From contig JAGFJD010000137.1 of assembly GCA_024102975.1 (NCBI GenBank), positions 1-57,742 of the forward strand: a DNA stretch of 57,742 bases, written 5' to 3'. A model generated the notes under the pieces. That model searched no databases. It saw only the letters and a program-made list of their open reading frames with translations, and was not told the origin of the DNA. Below, in pieces: positions 26,193 to 36,942 of this stretch. The stretch comes from Phaeodactylibacter sp. GTDB lineage: Bacteria > Bacteroidota > Bacteroidia > Chitinophagales > Saprospiraceae. Position numbers and translations under genes: made by a program. Position 1 is the first letter of the stretch; the number at the start of each line of letters is the position of its first letter.

Positions 26193-26660
26193 TGGGGGAT
26201 GAGAGAAGGTGTGCCAGGTTTATTTGTGTCACATGTTTGTGAAAGGTGTCCCAAGAGCAAAGTTTTTAAGTTCAGGGGTATTGCCTGCTGATCTGTGTGA
26301 AGGTGTAAATGTGTAAAAGGGAAAAGGTAGGCAGTTCTGTCCCAAAGGCTCCGTTTGCACATGTACACATTTAAACGAAGAGCTCCGATCACCCTGGAAC
26401 CTCCAAACACCTACACACCTACACACCTACACACCTACACACTTACACACCTACACACCTAAACACCTAAACACCTACACACCTACACACACATCGGCGA
26501 TCGCGCCTTTTTTCCCAAAACCCCAACCAATTTTATAGCCCTTCCCTATGTGAGTTATGGGATTTTAATCTTTTCTTGTAAGGTTAACTCTTTCACAGAA
26601 CCTGCTGGCCACTGCGGAGGCCGACGCAAAAGCCGCCTGGCCAGCCTAACTCACTGCATA
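26193..26660. other. Gene-free spacer between era and the second TonB receptor
   Basis: No credible gene. It holds a long octamer array (26285-26486) and short unique stretches. No clear TAnnTTTG element was found before the receptor start at 26661. Confidence 0.5.
26285..26486. repeat. Ten-unit ACACCTAC octamer array with facing GTGTAAA arm
   Basis: Ten octamers in strict phase at 26407-26486: ACACCTAC four times, ACACTTAC, ACACCTAC, ACACCTAA twice, ACACCTAC twice. Upstream, TGTGTGAAGGTGTAAATGTG (from about 26294) and GCACATGTACACATTTAAAC (about 26357-26376) form an inner inverted pair. Confidence 0.8.
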
Positions 26661-29291
<2,631 letters not shown>

Positions 29292-29361
29292 GAGCTTATT
29301 TGGCAACCGGCCTTTTGATACTCCTTCACTTTTCATCATAACAAAGGCCTCTGACGACGGA

Positions 29362-29391
29362 CCGGGCAACTGCTGACCAGCAGTTGCCCGG
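29362..29391. terminator. 13-bp perfect hairpin between convergent genes
   Basis: CCGGGCAACTGCT and AGCAGTTGCCCGG with a 4-base loop. It lies between the TonB receptor (plus) and rbfA (minus), with a weak A/T tract on each side, so it likely terminates both. Confidence 0.65.
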
Positions 29392-29473
29392 CGCTTTAAA
29401 ACCGAACTCCGGGCCAATAGCAAGTTGGGGACTACATATCGAACAAGGGTTAACAACCGACAACAGCCCCCCC

Positions 29474-29851
29474 TCACTCCTCCTCTTCCCCCATCTGATC
29501 CTCCTCGTGCAACCGGTTGAACAGCTGATTGAGGCGGTACATCTCATCGAGGGTGTCGTCCAGGTAAAAGGCAATGTCGGGGATGCGGCGCACATGTTTG
29601 CGGATGCGGGCGGTGAGCGACTGCTTCAGGCGGGTGAGGTGCTCTTCCATCTCCAGCAGCACCCCCTGCTTGTGGTCGGTATTGTAAACGCTGAGGTATA
29701 TTTTCGCCAGGTTGAAATCCGGCGTCATCTTTACCTTCGTGACGGTCACCAGCGGCTCGGCGCCGTAGATGTAGCTTCCCTCGTTCTGCAACACAATGCT
29801 GAAATGCCGCTTGATCAGCTCCGCTACCTGTAGTTGTCGTTTCGATTCCAT
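29474..29851 (-). CDS. rbfA: 30S ribosome-binding factor RbfA
   Basis: 125 residues from ATG 29851; the upstream in-frame ATG at 29884 would add residues beyond the family start. Conserved parts are RQLQVAELIKRHFSIVLQNE, VTKVKMTPDFNLAKIYLSVY, and the C-terminal RHVRRIP-like block RKHVRRIPDIAFYLDDTLD. RbfA binds the free 30S subunit and is needed for late 16S maturation. It has an acidic tail (EEDQMGEEEE). Divergent from recG. Confidence 0.94.
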   Translation of the reverse strand: MESKRQLQVAELIKRHFSIVLQNEGSYIYGAEPLVTVTKVKMTPDFNLAKIYLSVYNTDHKQGVLLEMEEHLTRLKQSLTARIRKHVRRIPDIAFYLDDTLDEMYRLNQLFNRLHEEDQMGEEEE

Positions 29852-29881
29852 GGTTTCAATCTTCTCTTTTCGCAAGGTCGG

Positions 29882-29889
29882 CAAATATA
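29882..29889 (-). promoter_or_regulatory. Bacteroidota -7 element for rbfA
   Basis: Minus-strand TATATTTG matches TAnnTTTG exactly, 30 bases before the rbfA ATG. Confidence 0.5.
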
Positions 29890-29997
29890 GGGGAAAACGA
29901 AAGCTTTCTCAAATGGAATTGCTCCGCCTCGCCGACTGGCCTCTGTCGTAAACAATTTTTATAAAAAGTGGTTCCCTGAGTATTACCAAAAAGTTGT

Positions 29998-30005
29998 TAT
30001 TTTTG
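29998..30005 (+). promoter_or_regulatory. Bacteroidota -7 element for recG
   Basis: TATTTTTG matches TAnnTTTG exactly, about 77 bases before the recG ATG, in the shared rbfA/recG promoter region. Confidence 0.45.
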
Positions 30006-30053
30006 CAAACATTTGTTTCGCTGCATCATCCGCTATGAGCGGCAAAACAATTC

Positions 30054-30081
30054 AACAATATAACCATGTAACCATCCAACC
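30054..30081. repeat. Octamer array running into the recG start codon
   Basis: ATATAACC, ATGTAACC, ATCCAACC occupy 30058-30081, and the next octamer phase is the recG start itself (ATGACCCT). The mirrored array lies right after the recG stop codon. Confidence 0.6.
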
Positions 30082-32187
30082 ATGACCCTGCTCGACACCT
30101 CCATAGAATACCTCAAAGGCGTCGGCCCCAAGCGGGCGGAGCTGTTGCAGAAGGAGCTTGGCATTTTCAACTTCCGCGACCTGCTGCAGCACTACCCCCA
30201 CCGGTACATCGACAAGACGCAGTTCCACCGCGTGCGGGAGCTGGGCGAGCACAGCGGAGAGGTGCAGCTGCGGGGCGTCCTGCGGCGGCTGAGCGCCGTC
30301 GGCGAGGGCCGGAAGAAGCGGCTGGTGGGGCGGTTCCGCGACGAGACGGGCGCCATCGACCTGGTCTGGTTCTCGGGGGTACACTGGCTGGAGAAACAAC
30401 TGGAGGTGGGCAAGGAGTACGTCATCTACGGGCGGGTCAACAGCTTCCGGGGGCAGCTGAGCATCCCCCATCCGGAAATGGAGCTGGCCAAACAGGAGAA
30501 CATCGAGAAAGCCGCCACCTTCGCCCCGGTGTATTCCAGCACCGACAAGCTCAACACCAAGGGGGTGGACGCCCGCGCCCGCCGCCGCATGATGAAGGCC
30601 CTCTTCGAAAAAATCAGCCCGGCGGATACCCCCGAGAACCTGCCGGAGTACCTCATCCGCAAATTCCGCTTCCCCTCCCGCTACGAAGCCCTTCGTTGCA
30701 TCCACTTCCCGAAAGACGAGCAGGAGCTGCAGAGCGCCCGCAACCGCCTGAAATTCGAAGAGCTTTTCTTCCTGCAGTTCCGCCTGCTGCAGATCCGCCG
30801 CCGCCGCAAGGACGCCATCAAGGGCTTTGTCTTTGAAACGATCGGCCATTATTTCAATACCTTTTATAAAGAAAAGCTGCCATTTGAGCTGACCGGCGCC
30901 CAGAAGAAGGTGCTGCGGGAAATCCGCCGCGACCTCGGCGCCGGCGCGCAGATGAACCGCCTGCTGCAGGGCGACGTGGGCAGCGGCAAGACCGTCGTGG
31001 GCCTCATGTCCATGCTCATGGCCATCGACAACGGCTTCCAGGCCTGCCTGATGGCACCCACCGAGATCCTGGCCCAGCAGCACTACAACTCCATCAGCCA
31101 ATACGTGGAGGGGCTGGGCATCAACGTGGCCTTCCTCAGCGGCAGCGTCAAGGGCAAAAAGCGGAAGGAACTGCTCAGGCTGCTGGCCGCCGGCGACATT
31201 CACATCCTCATCGGCACCCACGCCCTGCTCGAAGCGCCGGTGCAGTACAAAAACCTGGGCCTGGCCATCACCGACGAGCAACACCGCTTTGGCGTAGAAC
31301 AACGGGCCCGCCTCTGGAAAAAGAGCAGCCCCTGCCCGCCCCACATCCTGGTGATGACCGCCACGCCCATCCCCCGCACCCTGGCCATGACCCTCTACGG
31401 CGACCTCGACGTGTCGGTCATCGACGAGCTGCCGCCCGGCCGCAAGGAGATCAAGACCCTGCACAAGACCGAAAACCACCGCATGCGGGTGATCGGCTTC
31501 CTGCGGGAAGAGATCGCCAAAGGGCGGCAGGCTTACGTCGTGTACCCCCTCATCGAAGAGTCCGAAACGCTCGACCTGCAAAACCTGGAGGAGGGCTACG
31601 AGGCCCTCAAGCGTGAATTCCCGCCGCCCGGTTACCGCATCAGCATCGTGCACGGCCGCATGAAGCCGGCGGACAAGGATATGGAAATGCAGCGCTTCGT
31701 GGAAGGCAAAACCCAGATCATGGTAGCTACCACTGTGATCGAGGTGGGCGTCAACGTGCCCAACGCTTCGGTGATGGTCATCGAAAATACGGAGCGCTTC
31801 GGCCTGTCGCAGCTCCACCAATTGCGCGGCCGCGTGGGGCGGGGCGCCGAGCAGTCCTACTGCATCCTGATGTCCAGCTTCAAGCTGAGCAACGACAGCA
31901 AAGAGCGCATCCAGACCATGGTGCGCACCAACAACGGATTCGACATCGCCGAGGCCGACCTGCGCCTGCGCGGGCCGGGCAACATCGAGGGTACCCAGCA
32001 GAGCGGCATCCTCAACTTCCGCATCGCCGACCTGGCCAAAGACGGCCGCATCCTGCAAACCGCCCGCGAGGTGGCCGCCCGCATCCTTGACGACGACCCG
32101 CGCCTGGAGCGGCCGGAACACCACCCGATCAAGTGGTACGACGAGAAGTTCGGCAAAAAGCTGAAGGGATGGAGCCGGATTAGCTGA
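30082..32187 (+). CDS. recG: ATP-dependent DNA helicase RecG
   Basis: 701 residues, normal length. The N-terminal wedge/OB region begins LDTSIEYLKGVGPKRAELLQ. The helicase core has Walker A in LLQGDVGSGKTVVGL (about 290-305), the DEQH box (ITDEQHRFGVEQRA), TATPIPRTLAMT, and the C-terminal helicase domain with RVGRGAEQSYCIL and LRLRGPGNIEGTQQSG. RecG remodels stalled replication forks and branched DNA. Monocistronic and flanked on both sides by facing octamer arrays. Confidence 0.97.
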   Translation: MTLLDTSIEYLKGVGPKRAELLQKELGIFNFRDLLQHYPHRYIDKTQFHRVRELGEHSGEVQLRGVLRRLSAVGEGRKKRLVGRFRDETGAIDLVWFSGVHWLEKQLEVGKEYVIYGRVNSFRGQLSIPHPEMELAKQENIEKAATFAPVYSSTDKLNTKGVDARARRRMMKALFEKISPADTPENLPEYLIRKFRFPSRYEALRCIHFPKDEQELQSARNRLKFEELFFLQFRLLQIRRRRKDAIKGFVFETIGHYFNTFYKEKLPFELTGAQKKVLREIRRDLGAGAQMNRLLQGDVGSGKTVVGLMSMLMAIDNGFQACLMAPTEILAQQHYNSISQYVEGLGINVAFLSGSVKGKKRKELLRLLAAGDIHILIGTHALLEAPVQYKNLGLAITDEQHRFGVEQRARLWKKSSPCPPHILVMTATPIPRTLAMTLYGDLDVSVIDELPPGRKEIKTLHKTENHRMRVIGFLREEIAKGRQAYVVYPLIEESETLDLQNLEEGYEALKREFPPPGYRISIVHGRMKPADKDMEMQRFVEGKTQIMVATTVIEVGVNVPNASVMVIENTERFGLSQLHQLRGRVGRGAEQSYCILMSSFKLSNDSKERIQTMVRTNNGFDIAEADLRLRGPGNIEGTQQSGILNFRIADLAKDGRILQTAREVAARILDDDPRLERPEHHPIKWYDEKFGKKLKGWSRIS

Positions 32188-32226
32188 GTTATGGCATGGC
32201 TATATTGGTGGATAGTTATATTGTTG
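32188..32226. repeat. Octamer array after recG, mirror of the one before it
   Basis: Read on the minus strand: CAACAATATAACTATCCACC then AATATAGCCATGCCATAAC. This resembles the array in front of recG but in opposite orientation, so recG sits between inverted arms about 2.1 kb apart. Confidence 0.6.
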
Positions 32227-32370
32227 ACTTTGCCCAGGCGGGGCCTTTTGCGCTCCCCGCAGCTCAAAAAAAACGGGTGATGGCCGATTCACTTGAAAAA
32301 GTACCGGAAAAAGCTTTAATTTAAGGCTTTCCGTCATGAAGCAGCCAGCCCGCTGGCCAAACCCAAAATA

Positions 32371-32776
32371 ATGGACGACAAGAAAGGCAAAAAAAAAAAC
32401 CGGCGAGCCTGAAACCAAAAACCTCGTTCAGGACTCCAGCATCCATGCCGACGGCAACGTCCACATCGGCGATAACCACTACTACAACACGCCGCCGCCC
32501 GCCGGCGCTGTGGCAGAACTGGACGAAATCCGCAACCTCATCGGCAGGAACAGGGTGGAAAAAGCTATTGCTGCCCTCCTGGCAGTTGCCAGGGCCAGGG
32601 GCACAGACAGCTATGAAGAAATACCGCTTCTGGCCAACCAATGGGAAGACCTGCAGCGGGAAAGCCGCCTCGGCATCGTGTCTTATGACCAGGCGACTAC
32701 CCGCCGGAACCAGATCGTTCACAGATTGTTGCTGGCGGTCAAAGCACTGGAAAAGCAACAGGATGGCAATGAATAA
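32371..32776 (+). CDS. EAD11-like effector-associated adaptor, frame broken at an A11 tract
   Basis: The ATG at 32371 reads MDDKKGKKKN and hits a stop (TGA) after 13 codons, because the run of A at 32389-32399 is 11 long. With 10 (or 13) A the frame continues as KKKTGEPETKNLVQDSS, then IHADGNVHIGDNHYYNTPPP, and then a helical domain: LDEIRNLIGRNRVEKAIAAL ... RLGIVSYDQATTRRNQIVHR to the stop at 32774-32776, about 134 residues in all. The C-terminal domain looks like effector-associated domain 11 (EAD11), and the GNVHIGDN motif often precedes such domains. EADs pair adaptors with NTPases or effectors in bacterial conflict systems; no partner is next to it here. The break may be phase variation, transcriptional slippage or a sequencing error. 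Confidence 0.65.
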
Positions 32777-32884
32777 ACCGCCGGCAATAAAGGCCGCGTC
32801 ATAAAAAATGAGTAGGCTCTTTTCAAAAAAAAGGATTAGAATCTTTCCATTAAAAAGGCTGATGACCCGCCTTGCCTTTTCCCC

Positions 32885-32892
32885 CACCTTTG
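32885..32892 (+). promoter_or_regulatory. -7-like element before the structured RNA candidate
   Basis: CACCTTTG, one mismatch from TAnnTTTG; transcription would begin near 32898. Confidence 0.3.
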
Positions 32893-32897
32893 TAGCG

Positions 32898-33105
32898 TAA
32901 TCGAAAGCATAGCGGCAGAGCCCCGGAGAAGGGGTTGCCCGTTGTTTGTTGCCTGTTGATGGCTGCCAACAACCGCCCCTCTTCCCGCCAGCCCTTCCTA
33001 TGCCCATGCCTTACGGGCGCGCCTTCCCCGCAGCAGGAGAACATCCGTTGCCCGAATGCGGAACCCGGGGCATTCCATTTTCTCATCTTAAATCATTGCG
33101 CTATG
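32898..33105 (+). ncRNA. Candidate structured RNA or long leader
   Basis: About 200 nt whose ends pair in nested order: CATAGCG (32908-32914) with CGCTATG (33099-33105), and GCCCCGG (32920-32926) with CCGGGGC (33065-33071). Inside are further possible helices (GGGG/CCCC with GCCCG/CGGGC) and a GTTGTT/AACAAC hairpin. The rod-like closing arrangement recalls 6S RNA, but I cannot identify the family. The outer 3' strand contains the ATG of a 20-codon ORF, so it may instead be a regulatory leader. Confidence 0.3.
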
Positions 33106-33165
33106 GATCCGGTCTTAATCATGGAGATCATCGAGTTTATCGTCGAAGAGGTCATTATGCCCTGA
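33103..33165 (+). CDS. Possible 20-residue hydrophobic peptide
   Basis: MDPVLIMEIIEFIVEEVIMP: hydrophobic with regularly spaced acids, compatible with a short amphipathic or membrane helix. Its ATG lies in the closing stem of the preceding RNA candidate, and a 15-bp perfect hairpin follows at 33203. There is no homology evidence, and chance occurrence is quite possible. Confidence 0.25.
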   Translation: MDPVLIMEIIEFIVEEVIMP

Positions 33166-33202
33166 TGGCGGCAGGCTGTGGCAGGGAGCGGTGGGGATTG
33201 TG

Positions 33203-33241
33203 CATTTTTACCCGGCCGAGGTACGAGGCCGGGTAAAAATG
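33203..33241. terminator. 15-bp perfect hairpin between convergent units
   Basis: CATTTTTACCCGGCC (33203-33217) and GGCCGGGTAAAAATG (33227-33241) with a 9-base loop. Likely a bidirectional terminator for the small plus-strand unit and the minus-strand gene ending at 33267. Its inner end CCGGGTAAAA is shared with the 36-bp repeat unit at 18, 16837 and 16884. Confidence 0.6.
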
Positions 33242-33266
33242 TACGGATGCACAAATGCACCTCCCC

Positions 33267-34679
33267 TTACCCCCCTCTCGCTTTCCTCAGCAGCCAGTTG
33301 CGGAAGAAGATTTCGGAACAGGCGTTGACCTCTTCTTCCAGCGTTTGAGGGCCGGCACTGTTTGTGATGTATTTTTTCAGGCATTGCAGGAAATTGAGAA
33401 CGGCCAGCGAAGTTTTGTCGCCCAGCACTTTATTGCGCCGGAGGTAATCCTCAAAGTTGCGGCACTGGCTCAGGATGAAATTGGCCTCTTCATGCTGTTC
33501 CACCATCGATAGCAGGAGATAGGAGCGGATGCGGATTTCCAGCTGGGGGTCCTGGTGCTTCAGGGATACCAGCAGTCCGCGCGCCTGGCTGAATTGTTTG
33601 TTTTCAAAACAGATCATGGCCCGGGCTACCGCCAGGGTTTCTTCGCGGACGTCGGCCCGCAGGTACGGCCGCCACTTTTCGACAAAGGCGGCTGCCTGGG
33701 CCGGCTTCCGGAGGGCGCAGGCCACGCTGACGATATTGATGAAGCGCAGGGAGGAAATGAGCCCTTGCTCGAAGAAGATTTGGTTGGTCATTTCGAAATC
33801 GTAGAGGCTGAAAACTTCCTCAATGAAATCGTATTTTTTTTGCCGGATCTGAGCAGCGGCAAAGTTGACCAGGTATCCCTGGAGGATTTGCTGGGCTTCC
33901 GGGCAGAAGGTGTCGTAGTGCGCTGTAAAAAAAACTTTCAGCGCATGGTAGTCCTCTGTGCGTTTGTCTGTAAGCAGCCTGGCGGCCAGGAAAAAGGCCT
34001 GGTGCAGCAGGCTGGCTGCCGTCATATTTTGTTCTTCGCCATTTTTAACCAGTTCTCGGAAGTCGAAGCTGTATGTTTCCCGGAGGACGTTCTGCCGGTT
34101 GGCCATTTCGCAACCGTACTGCAGCTTAGAGGCCAGGAAGAACACATCGGACTTTTCCATCAGGCCCTGTAAGTCCTGCGCCCCCTTATCGTGCAGGCTC
34201 TGGTTGGGGTCGGAATAGTAGTAAAGCAAGTGTTGCATATAGAGGGCATCGAGGACAGCCCAATGGCTGGGTGGCGCTTTCGGGTCATATTTGCTCAAAA
34301 AGCCCTCTGCCTTGAGGTAGAACAGGTGGCTCAGCTTCCGTTCCCGGAAGATTTCCGCCAGCAGTTTTTCCCGGGCGGGGTTGTCTTTTTCCCGCAGCTT
34401 TTCCCGCAGGAGGAACTCTTCCAGCCATTTGTACAGGCGGCTGGATTCGTTGAGGATGCGCTTTTCCGGGTTTTTGGCGCTTTGAGGAAGCACGTTGCGC
34501 ATCACGTAGCTTTTTTCGAGTTTTGGGCCGTCCAGCTCCGGGTGTGCCGTTTTAAGGTAACTGAACAGCGCCATTGCCGCTTCGTGCTTGCCGTGCAAAG
34601 CGTGGATGTACTTGCTGAACGCCCGTACTTCCTTTTTGTCCATTGTTGCCAGGGCCTGAACCAGCTTATTCCCGTGCAT
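33267..34679 (-). CDS. Alpha-helical hypothetical protein (TPR-like)
   Basis: About 470 residues from the ATG at 34679 (MHGNKLVQALATMDKKEVRA). A further in-frame ATG at 34742 starts inside a 23-bp perfect inverted repeat and is unlikely. The protein is almost wholly helical, with a conserved-looking N-terminus (FSKYIHALHGKHEAAMALFS) and repeated helix pairs (HLFYLKAEGFLSKYD; QILQGYLVNFAAAQIRQKKY), like a superhelical TPR scaffold. No signal peptide and no catalytic motif. I believe similar proteins occur as paralogous families in related genomes, but the function is unknown. Confidence 0.75.
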   Translation of the reverse strand: MHGNKLVQALATMDKKEVRAFSKYIHALHGKHEAAMALFSYLKTAHPELDGPKLEKSYVMRNVLPQSAKNPEKRILNESSRLYKWLEEFLLREKLREKDNPAREKLLAEIFRERKLSHLFYLKAEGFLSKYDPKAPPSHWAVLDALYMQHLLYYYSDPNQSLHDKGAQDLQGLMEKSDVFFLASKLQYGCEMANRQNVLRETYSFDFRELVKNGEEQNMTAASLLHQAFFLAARLLTDKRTEDYHALKVFFTAHYDTFCPEAQQILQGYLVNFAAAQIRQKKYDFIEEVFSLYDFEMTNQIFFEQGLISSLRFINIVSVACALRKPAQAAAFVEKWRPYLRADVREETLAVARAMICFENKQFSQARGLLVSLKHQDPQLEIRIRSYLLLSMVEQHEEANFILSQCRNFEDYLRRNKVLGDKTSLAVLNFLQCLKKYITNSAGPQTLEEEVNACSEIFFRNWLLRKARGG

Positions 34680-34719
34680 GACGGCAGTAGTTTTATCCAG
34701 AGTGGGCGCATGGCATGAA

Positions 34720-34817
34720 TAAGTTTTCGGTTTCGGCGGCAAGGCAAAGGCTGGAAACCGATAAAATGGCTGAAGCCTTTGCCTTGCCGCCGAAACTCAG
34801 GTCGACAACTTATTTTT
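34720..34817. repeat. Long inverted repeat with 23-bp perfect core
   Basis: The core arms 34730-34752 (GTTTCGGCGGCAAGGCAAAG then GCT) and 34774-34796 are exact complements with a 21-base loop. The outer parts AATAAGTTTTCGG and GTCGACAACTTATT extend the pairing. It lies in the leader of the minus-strand helical gene. It is much more perfect than the octamer elements, so it may be a young palindromic insertion or a transcription attenuator. Confidence 0.8.
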
Positions 34818-36146
34818 TGATCACAACTAAACGTGAAAATTACTAAATTTTTAGAGGAACGCCGCATGTTGGCGAGATAATCTTAGAGGAAAAAAACGAA
34901 GGGCCTGTTGCTTAAAGTGTTGATTTACATATCGATAAAAAAATTCCGTCCAGGTTTTTCATGAGGAAAAACTCATATTTCATGCTTGCTGCCGAAAAAA
35001 AATATGAGGAAATTGGATCGCTGAATGCGGGATTCGGCAATAAAAGACAAAGGCATATAAGTAGCATAACTTGTTATTACATCTTGTAATAACGCTCTTT
35101 TTGGCGGCGCCGCTTTTGTACCCAAAAACCAGATGTTTCCCGCATGACTCTGAGCGCCCTGCCGGCAGGCCGGAATAACGGGATGGAACGTGTCGGAAGG
35201 GAGGCCTTTCCAGCCGAAGCAGAGCAACGAATAAACGCCTGAAAACGGGAAGGATTGCTTGTGTGCGTTCCCGATCGTCAAAAGTACGATAAATCATTGA
35301 AAAATGCCACCCGAAAACGGGAAATGGGCATTTTTCCGGAAAGTTTTTACTGTATTTCCGGAAGCAGCTGGCTGCCTCGCTATATATCTCATCGGGCGGG
35401 GACTGGCTGGGCAAAACGCCATCCTGAAATTGTTTATGGGCTTCTACCCCGAGCAAGAACGCTGAAAAATCCATGTCGTTGAACAATGGGCAGCCGGTTT
35501 TACCTGGCGCCAAGGAGTGTCTGGAATGTGCTGCGGAAGGATAGGGGGTGAGAGAGCGCGCTGGCGATGGAGTCCATTGGCTTCGTCCGCGCCCTGGTAG
35601 CCTCCCAGCACATCCGGGCCCTCAACATCCGTGGCATCTTCGACCTGCTGGACGGCAAAGACGCCGGACATGACGCTGTCAACCAGCCGAGAGCGCGGAA
35701 CACGCGGCGGCTTTTGTGTTTGAACTGCTGCATCAACTGGATTTTTCTACCTTCAATATACAGATCATGGATGCTACAACAATTGTGCGGAAAGCACTCT
35801 CTATACATCTTCAATTTTTTCAACGTGCGACAGATAGATGCCAACCGCAGGTTGATTTATAGCAAGTTTCTCAACCAGAGGCAGGAATTCTTTAAAGCGA
35901 TCTGGTACAGTCATCGCCGAAAACTCCTGGCGGCGTTGCCGGTCTTGGAAAGCTTGATTCAAACGGCTGACCGAAATCAATCCCTGATAAAAGAAACCTC
36001 CCCGGCTGATTGGGAAAAACTATCCGCCAACAAAGCCGGGCAGGCGGCAACGACAAATCTCACACAGTGAAGTTGTTTTTTAATCACCGCTAAAGAAGAA
36101 AACGCGCAGTAGTATCGCATGTCGCGGGCCAGGACAGGCCCTTTTA
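34818..36146. other. 1.3-kb region without a convincing gene
   Basis: Lower GC in its first 300 bases. Frames on both strands are short or of poor composition. The best is 35567-36070 (plus, 167 codons); its parts GFVRALVASQHIRALNIRG and REWFKAIW-like FFKAIWYSHRRKLLAALPVL look protein-like, but the middle is cysteine- and aromatic-rich junk in style, as expected of a decayed gene. I assign no function. Confidence 0.4.
35073..35099 (+). terminator. Terminator-like hairpin
   Basis: GTTATTACA/TGTAATAAC with a TCT loop, followed by GCTCTTTTT. No gene ends just before it on the plus strand, so it may belong to a decayed or RNA gene. Confidence 0.45.
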
Positions 36147-36227
36147 GAGACAGGATTAACAGGATTAACAAGATGCCGGGTAGTCCGGTCAGGTAATTCT
36201 TGTTCATCCTGTCAATCCTGTCTTTAT
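36147..36227. repeat. Paired-arm element with 9-bp word ACAGGATTA
   Basis: The left arm AGAGACAGGATTAACAGGAT then TAACAAGATG faces the right arm CTTGTTCATCCTGTCAATCC then TGTCTTT. A small CCGG-GTAGT-CCGG stem lies in the loop. It sits downstream of the minus-strand DUF2807 gene, in terminator position. Confidence 0.75.
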
Positions 36228-36309
36228 TAACGCTTCAACCGTCTTCGTCGTGGTGCGCCTGGTTGTTGCTGTTTCAAGGTTACGCACCACATAAATGTGG
36301 TACGTCCGG

Positions 36310-36942
36310 TCACATCTTCTTCACATCCCCGCTGCCGACGATACTCTTGGAAATCTCAGGTTCTCCCCTGTAGCCAACGTCGCCGCTGCCGGCGATGGAC
36401 ACTTCCAGGGCTTTCATCTCGCCGACGTTGGCGTTGCCGCTGCCGGCGATGCTGACGTTGCAGCTGCCGCCGCTCAGGCCGGAGGCTCTCACGTCGCCGC
36501 TGCCGGCGATGCTGATGCTGACCTGTTTGGCTTTCCCGCTGATCTCGATGTTGCCGGAGCCGCCGATGGAGAGGTCGAGGTCGCCCATCTCATTGAATTC
36601 GTCCTTGACGACAATATCGCCGGAGCCGCCGATGGCCAGCCCGGAGATGTTGGGCATGGTAACGTAAACGGTGACGCCGCTGCCTTTCCAGGACTTCAGC
36701 TTTTCCTCCCGCTCAATGTTGAGGCTGCCGCCTTTGGTTTCGAACCTCATTTTTTCGACGGCCTCGGCCGGGCCTTCCACCTCGACCTTATTGGCGCCTT
36801 TCATCACGTGGACCGCGACGGGCAGGCCGAGGCCGATGGAGGTGAATTCTCCCGTTTCAATAGTTTTCCGCGATCCCTGGGCGAAAAGCGTGGCAGAAGC
36901 CAGCAGGCTCAGGGCGAGAATCATAATGGGCCATTTTTTCAT
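36310..36942 (-). CDS. DUF2807 (head GIN domain) secreted protein
   Basis: 210 residues with a signal peptide (MKKWPIMILALSLLASATLF). The rest is a repeated short-strand pattern: GLAIGGSGDIVVKD, LSIGGSGNIEISG, VSISIAGSGDVRASG, VSIAGSGNANVGE, VSIAGSGDVGYRG. This is the right-handed beta-helix-like DUF2807 fold (auto-transporter adhesin, head GIN), common and usually multi-copy in Bacteroidota. It probably resides in the periplasm or outer membrane; no biochemical role is established. Monocistronic on the minus strand. Confidence 0.9.
   Translation of the reverse strand: MKKWPIMILALSLLASATLFAQGSRKTIETGEFTSIGLGLPVAVHVMKGANKVEVEGPAEAVEKMRFETKGGSLNIEREEKLKSWKGSGVTVYVTMPNISGLAIGGSGDIVVKDEFNEMGDLDLSIGGSGNIEISGKAKQVSISIAGSGDVRASGLSGGSCNVSIAGSGNANVGEMKALEVSIAGSGDVGYRGEPEISKSIVGSGDVKKM

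Noticed and set aside
26407..26486. CRISPR array
   Set aside because: Units are 8 bp and contiguous with no spacers, and no cas genes are in the window.
30052..32124. A 690-codon minus-strand frame opposite recG
   Set aside because: It is a mirror of recG codon composition; it is rich in His, Gly and Val without domains, and recG is certain on the plus strand. The same applies to long opposite frames over the permease, XDH and T9SS genes.
32898..33105. SRP RNA, RNase P RNA or tmRNA
   Set aside because: None of the conserved motifs of these RNAs (for example the SRP tetraloop/asymmetric loop or the RNase P P4 core) could be recognised; only the pairing of the ends is seen.
34980..35513. A 177-codon minus-strand frame
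   Set aside because: Composition is like non-coding DNA, it overlaps a plus-strand terminator-like hairpin, and no motif or signal was recognised.
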